Assembly: GCA_945902735.1 (NCBI GenBank)
Contig: CAMDNF010000061.1
Location: 1 to 17,059 of the forward strand
Source of the DNA: SHWC01 sp945902735
GTDB taxonomy: Bacteria; Pseudomonadota; Alphaproteobacteria; UBA828
Reading direction: 5' to 3'
Length of the DNA: 17,059 nt
A program made the position numbers and the translations under genes. The notes beneath the pieces were generated by a model, which had not been told where the DNA came from, searched no databases, and was given only the letters and a program-made list of their open reading frames with translations. This document shows, piece by piece, positions 13,655 through 17,059 of the stretch; position 1 is the stretch's first letter; each line of letters starts with the position of its first letter.

Positions 13655-16255
13655 ATGGATTTCGAAACCTATACCGAGCGCTCGCGTGGCTTCGTGCAAT
13701 CGGCGCAGGGCCTCGCGCTGCGAAGCGGCCATCAGCGGTTCGTTCCTGAACATCTGCTCAAAGTTCTGCTCGACGATGATGAAGGCCTTGCCGCCAATCT
13801 GATTCGCGCCGCCGGCGGCAGGCCGGACGCCGCGCTCAAGGGCGTCGAGGCCGAGCTCGCTAAACTACCGCGCGTTGAAGGCGCCGGCGCTGGCCAGCTC
13901 ATGCTCTCGCCCGAGCTTGCCCGTCTATTCGACGCGGCGGAGAAACTATCCGAGAAGGCGGGCGATTCCTTCGTCACCGCCGAGCGCCTTTTGCTGGCGC
14001 TCGCCCTTGCCAGCGGCACGCCGGCGGCGCGCCTCCTCGCTGATGCGGGCCTCACGGCGCAAGCGTTGAATGGCGCGATCAATGATCTCCGCAAGGGCCG
14101 CACGGCCGATAGCGCGAGCGCCGAAGGCAGCTATGACGCGCTCAAGAAATATGCGCGTGACCTGACCGAGGCCGCGCGCCAAGGCAAACTCGATCCCGTG
14201 ATCGGGCGCGATGAAGAAATTCGCCGCGCGATGCAAGTATTGGCGCGCCGCACCAAGAACAATCCCGTGCTGATCGGCGAGCCTGGCGTCGGCAAAACCG
14301 CGATCGCCGAGGGCCTCGCGCAACGCATCGTCAATGGCGATGTCCCTGAATCGCTCAAGAACAAACGCCTCATGGCGCTCGATCTCGGCGCCATGATAGC
14401 CGGCGCCAAATATCGTGGCGAGTTCGAGGAACGGCTGAAATCCGTACTACAGGAAATCATCGCGGCGGAAGGTGAAATCATCGTCTTCATCGACGAGATG
14501 CACACGCTGGTTGGTGCCGGCAAGAGCGAGGGCGCGATGGACGCGTCCAATCTGCTGAAACCGGCACTGGCGCGCGGTGAGCTGCATTGCATCGGCGCCA
14601 CTACACTCGATGAATACCGCAAACACGTCGAGAAGGACGCCGCGCTCGCGCGCCGCTTCCAGCCGGTGTTCATCGCGGAACCGACGGTCGAAGACGCGAT
14701 CTCGATCCTTCGCGGCTTGAAGGAAAAATACGAACTGCATCACGGTGTACGCATTTCGGACGCCGCGCTGGTTGCGGCGGCAACCCTATCCCACCGCTAT
14801 ATCACCGACCGCTTCCTGCCCGATAAAGCGATCGATCTGATCGACGAAGCGGCGAGCCGCGTGCGCATGGCGATCGACAGCAAACCCGAGGCGCTCGACG
14901 AGCTCGACCGGCGCATCATCCAGCTCAAGATCGAGCGCGAGGCGCTCAAAAAGGAGTCCGATCCCGCGTCGCGCGAACGGCTCGGCCGGATTGACGATGA
15001 ATTGAAGGGGCTTGAGCGCGAATCGGCCGATACCACCGCCATATGGCGCGCCGAGAAGGAGCGCCTGGCCGGCGGGCAGAAATTGAAGGCCGAGCTCGAC
15101 CACGCCAAAAGCGAGCTGGAGATCGCCCAGCGCAAGGGCGATCTCGCGCGCGCGGGCGAGCTTGCCTACGGGGTGATCCCGGGCCTGCAAAAAAAGATCA
15201 GCGAACTCGATGGCACCGATCGTCAACGCCTGATGACCGAGACCGTGGGCGAGGAAGAGATCGCCCACGTGGTCGCGCGCTGGTCGGGCATTCCGGTCGA
15301 AAAGATGCTGGCCGGCGAGCGCGAGAAGCTGCTGCGCATGGAAGCCCAGCTCGAGCGGCGCGTGGTTGGTCAGCACGAGGCGGTGATCGCGGTTTCCAAC
15401 GCGGTCAGGCGCGCGCGCGCGGGCCTGCAAGACGCCAATCGGCCGATCGGCTCATTCCTGTTCCTGGGCCCGACCGGTGTCGGCAAGACCGAGCTTGGCA
15501 AGGCGCTCGCCGAATTTTTATTCGACGACGAAGCCGCCATGATCCGCATCGATATGTCGGAATATATGGAGAAACATGCCGTGGCGCGCCTGATTGGCGC
15601 ACCGCCCGGCTATGTGGGCTATGAGGAGGGCGGCGCCTTGACCGAAGCGGTGCGCCGGCGGCCCTATCAGGTGATCTTGTTCGACGAGGTCGAGAAGGCG
15701 CATCACGATGTCTTCAACGTACTCCTGCAGGTGCTCGACGATGGCCGTTTGACCGATGGGCAGGGCCGCACGGTCGATTTTCGCAACACGGTGATCCTGC
15801 TCACCTCCAATCTCGGCGGCGACGCGCTGGCCCGCGAGAGCGCGCACGAATCCGAAGCCGTGCGCGAAGAAGTGATGGAACATGTGCGCGCGAGCTTCCG
15901 GCCCGAATTCCTGAACCGGCTTGACGAGATCATTCTGTTCCACCGGCTCTCGCGCGACAGCATGGACGCGATCGTCGATATTCAACTCGGTCGTCTCGAC
16001 AAGCTTCTGGCCACGCGCAAGATCACGCTTTCGCTAGACGACAAGGCGCGCCACTGGCTGGCCGAGCGCGGTTATGACCCGGTCTATGGCGCGCGCCCGT
16101 TGAAGCGCGTCATCCAGCGCGAATTGCAGAATCCGTTAGCCGGGCTCATTCTTGCCGGGGATGTGAAGGACGGCGAGACCGTCGGCATCTCCGCCGGCTC
16201 GGATGGCCTCAAGATCAATGGCCGAAGCGTCGCGGAGGTTCTGGACGCCGCCTAG
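13655..16255 (+). CDS. clpB: ATP-dependent disaggregase ClpB
   Basis: A cytosolic Hsp100 hexameric chaperone of 866 residues that, with DnaK, pulls proteins out of aggregates. Residues 1-145 are the N domain with two Clp-N repeats. NBD1 has Walker A GEPGVGKT (208-215) and Walker B VFIDE (277-281), with arginine finger candidates at 333-334. The coiled-coil middle domain spans about 405-525, which separates ClpB from ClpA or ClpC. NBD2 has Walker A GPTGVGKT (605-612), pore loop GYVGYEEGG (652-660) and Walker B VILFDE (673-678). The ATG at 13655 follows GGGAG by seven bases. Length matches full-length ClpB (about 860). I see no internal start at the position used for the short E. coli isoform. 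Expression is probably RpoH-driven. Confidence 0.97.
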   Translation: MDFETYTERSRGFVQSAQGLALRSGHQRFVPEHLLKVLLDDDEGLAANLIRAAGGRPDAALKGVEAELAKLPRVEGAGAGQLMLSPELARLFDAAEKLSEKAGDSFVTAERLLLALALASGTPAARLLADAGLTAQALNGAINDLRKGRTADSASAEGSYDALKKYARDLTEAARQGKLDPVIGRDEEIRRAMQVLARRTKNNPVLIGEPGVGKTAIAEGLAQRIVNGDVPESLKNKRLMALDLGAMIAGAKYRGEFEERLKSVLQEIIAAEGEIIVFIDEMHTLVGAGKSEGAMDASNLLKPALARGELHCIGATTLDEYRKHVEKDAALARRFQPVFIAEPTVEDAISILRGLKEKYELHHGVRISDAALVAAATLSHRYITDRFLPDKAIDLIDEAASRVRMAIDSKPEALDELDRRIIQLKIEREALKKESDPASRERLGRIDDELKGLERESADTTAIWRAEKERLAGGQKLKAELDHAKSELEIAQRKGDLARAGELAYGVIPGLQKKISELDGTDRQRLMTETVGEEEIAHVVARWSGIPVEKMLAGEREKLLRMEAQLERRVVGQHEAVIAVSNAVRRARAGLQDANRPIGSFLFLGPTGVGKTELGKALAEFLFDDEAAMIRIDMSEYMEKHAVARLIGAPPGYVGYEEGGALTEAVRRRPYQVILFDEVEKAHHDVFNVLLQVLDDGRLTDGQGRTVDFRNTVILLTSNLGGDALARESAHESEAVREEVMEHVRASFRPEFLNRLDEIILFHRLSRDSMDAIVDIQLGRLDKLLATRKITLSLDDKARHWLAERGYDPVYGARPLKRVIQRELQNPLAGLILAGDVKDGETVGISAGSDGLKINGRSVAEVLDAA

Positions 16256-16258
16256 TCC

Positions 16259-16283
16259 TAGGGCCGGCGAATAGCCGGCCCTA
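16259..16283 (+). terminator. Perfect 10-bp hairpin between clpB and ftsH
   Basis: TAGGGCCGGC (16259-16268), loop GAATA, GCCGGCCCTA (16274-16283). The hairpin starts four bases after the clpB stop and ends just before the ftsH ribosome-binding site (AGAGG at 16286-16290). With no T tract it may act as a partial terminator, a processing or stabilising element, or a modulator of ftsH translation. Confidence 0.5.
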
Positions 16284-16295
16284 TCAGAGGTGGCG

Positions 16296-16934
16296 ATGGA
16301 CAAGAAGACCGGCTTCAATCTTTGGTACGCGATCATCGCGATCGTCGCGATTCTGCTGCTGCAGTATTTTTGGCTGTCGGCACGCACGGTCCAGCCGATC
16401 AGCTATAGCGAATTCTTGGCTCAGCTCGACGCCGGCAACATCGCCGAGGTCACGGTCACCGAAAGCCAGATTCGCGGCAAATATCGCGCCCCTCAGACCG
16501 ACGGCATTGAATATTTCGCGGCCAATCGGGTCGAGGGCGAGCTGGCCGAAAGGCTCGCCAAGGCTGGCGTCAAACTCGGCGGCGATACCGAAAAATCGCT
16601 TTTCGGCACCGTGCTCTCATGGGTCCTGCCGGTCCTGATCTTCGCCGCGATCTGGTATTTCCTGATGCGGCGCATGGCGAGCGGCAAAGGCGGCTTCGGC
16701 GGTCTCGGCGGCTATATGGAGGTCGGCCGCAGCAAGGCCCGCGTCTATATGGAAAAGCAGGTCGGCGTCACCTTCGATGATGTCGCGGGCGTCGACGAGG
16801 CCAAGGAAGAACTCCAAGAGATCATCGAATTTCTGCGCGACCCAGAAGCCTATGGCCGGCTCGGCGGGCGCCTGCCGAAGGGCATTCTACTGGTTGGCCC
16901 GCCCCCGGCACGAGCTATGCGCGGAAGTTGGTGA
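16296..16934 (+). pseudogene. ftsH: FtsH membrane protease, truncated in the Walker A motif
   Basis: This is the N-terminal third of an FtsH ATP-dependent zinc metalloprotease, normally about 600-650 residues and hexameric in the inner membrane. TM1 is at about 9-27, followed by a periplasmic domain (YSEFLAQLDAGNIAEVTV, 37-54), TM2 at about 104-124, and the start of the AAA domain (VTFDDVAGVDEAKEEL, 158-173). Homology runs to KGILLVGPP (195-203, ending at 16904). The frame then reads nine unrelated residues to a TGA at 16932-16934. The rest of Walker A, SRH and the HExxH protease site are missing. The ATG at 16296 follows AGAGG. The gene sits 40 bases after clpB, so it would be heat-shock co-expressed. 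The break coincides with the left end of an insertion sequence. A second ftsH elsewhere is expected. Confidence 0.85.
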
Positions 16935-16952
16935 CGGCGTGACGGGGTAAGG

Positions 16953-17010
16953 CGGCGTATCGTGGGGGTGTTCGACGCCTCCACTTCTCCAGCAAAGGAG
17001 TGATACGCCG
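16953..17010 (+). promoter_or_regulatory. Fold-back leader that can bury the transposase start
   Basis: CGGCGTATC (16953-16961) pairs exactly with GATACGCCG (17002-17010), whose last base is the G of the GTG start. Inside, GTGGGGG (16962-16968) pairs with CCTCCAC (16978-16984) with one wobble. CTCC (16987-16990) pairs with the Shine-Dalgarno GGAG (16997-17000). Together these form a three-way junction hiding both translation signals. Confidence 0.45.
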
Positions 17011-17059
17011 TGACCGACAATAGCATCCTCAAGTTCACCCAGCCAGGGACGTTCACCGA
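17010..17059 (+). CDS. IS256-family-like transposase, N-terminal fragment
   Basis: From a GTG at 17010, preceded by AAAGGAG with a nine-base spacer, the frame reads MTDNSILKFTQPGTFT and is cut by the window end. The V/LxxTQPGTF start resembles the N-terminus I recall for one group of IS256-family (mutator-type, DDE) transposases. Only 16 full codons are visible, so the family call rests on this short match plus the gene's position in an interrupted ftsH. The catalytic domain is not seen. Confidence 0.6.
   Translation, partial: MTDNSILKFTQPGTFT

Larger units (their letters stand above)
16905..17059 (+). mobile_element. Left end of an IS256-family-like insertion sequence (partial)
   Basis: FtsH coding stops being recognisable between 16904 and about 16911. 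A transposase gene begins about 100 bases later in the same orientation, a distance typical of an IS256-type left end. The exact boundary, terminal inverted repeat and target duplication cannot be set because the right end is outside the window. The bases after GGCCCGCCC read CCGGCAC, so GGCAC could still be ftsH (GPPGT) after a two-base insertion; this makes the junction uncertain by several bases. Confidence 0.7.

Noticed and set aside
16904..16934. ftsH broken only by a two-base C insertion
   Set aside because: Removing CC near 16904 restores GPPGT, but the next residues read SYARKLVTA then stop instead of GKT and beyond. A simple frameshift therefore does not rescue the gene, although it leaves the exact junction uncertain.
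1..17059. CRISPR array, tRNA or rRNA genes, prophage or defence genes
   Set aside because: No regularly spaced direct repeats, cloverleaf-like or rRNA-like segments, or phage or defence motifs were seen on either strand.

Overview
The window is a GC-rich stretch of bacterial chromosome made almost entirely of housekeeping genes. Several points suggest an alphaproteobacterium, probably of a Rhodospirillales-like lineage: a DUF4167 protein directly after prmC, a grxC / Nit-type hydrolase / DUF1178 neighbourhood, a UbiG-LysC divergent pair, and the order rodZ-like, hisS, prfA, prmC, DUF4167, clpB. The genus cannot be fixed from the sequence alone.

Layout, left to right. (1) 186-1303: a two-gene ATGA-coupled unit of glutaredoxin 3 (grxC) and a Nit/omega-amidase-like hydrolase, converging on a small SAM methyltransferase on the minus strand (1330-1869). 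(2) 1958-2398: a DUF1178 zinc-ribbon-like protein, then a 692-residue protein that joins an N-terminal TPR array to a C-terminal methyltransferase (2544-4622). (3) 4623-4770: a hairpin-rich convergent intergenic segment. (4) UbiG (minus, 4750-5535) divergent from aspartokinase LysC (5667-6887). LysC overlaps an NMO/FabK-like flavin oxidoreductase (6868-7932). (5) A 304-base gap with an AT-rich, dyad-rich island. (6) A RodZ-like membrane protein (8237-9502), hisS with a TTG start (9638-10882), prfA (10907-11983) and prmC (ATGA overlap, 11980-12840). PrfA and PrmC are enzyme and substrate: PrmC methylates the GGQ glutamine of the release factor. (7) DUF4167 (13078-13458), followed by clpB (13655-16255). 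A convincing RpoH-type heat-shock promoter precedes clpB, and an ftsH copy lies 40 bases downstream as its operon partner. (8) The ftsH copy is broken inside its Walker A motif, where the left end of an IS256-family-like insertion sequence begins. The window ends 17 codons into the transposase.

I found no defence system, CRISPR array, RNA gene or biosynthetic cluster, and no coherent undescribed multi-gene system. The points most worth a second look are the IS-interrupted ftsH, the fold-back leader of the transposase, the clpB regulatory region (terminator overlapping the heat-shock promoter, structured 5' leader), the absence of ispG between rodZ and hisS, the dyad island at 8009-8071 and the TPR-methyltransferase fusion. 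All functional names come from recognising motifs in the translated sequence; no database search was run.
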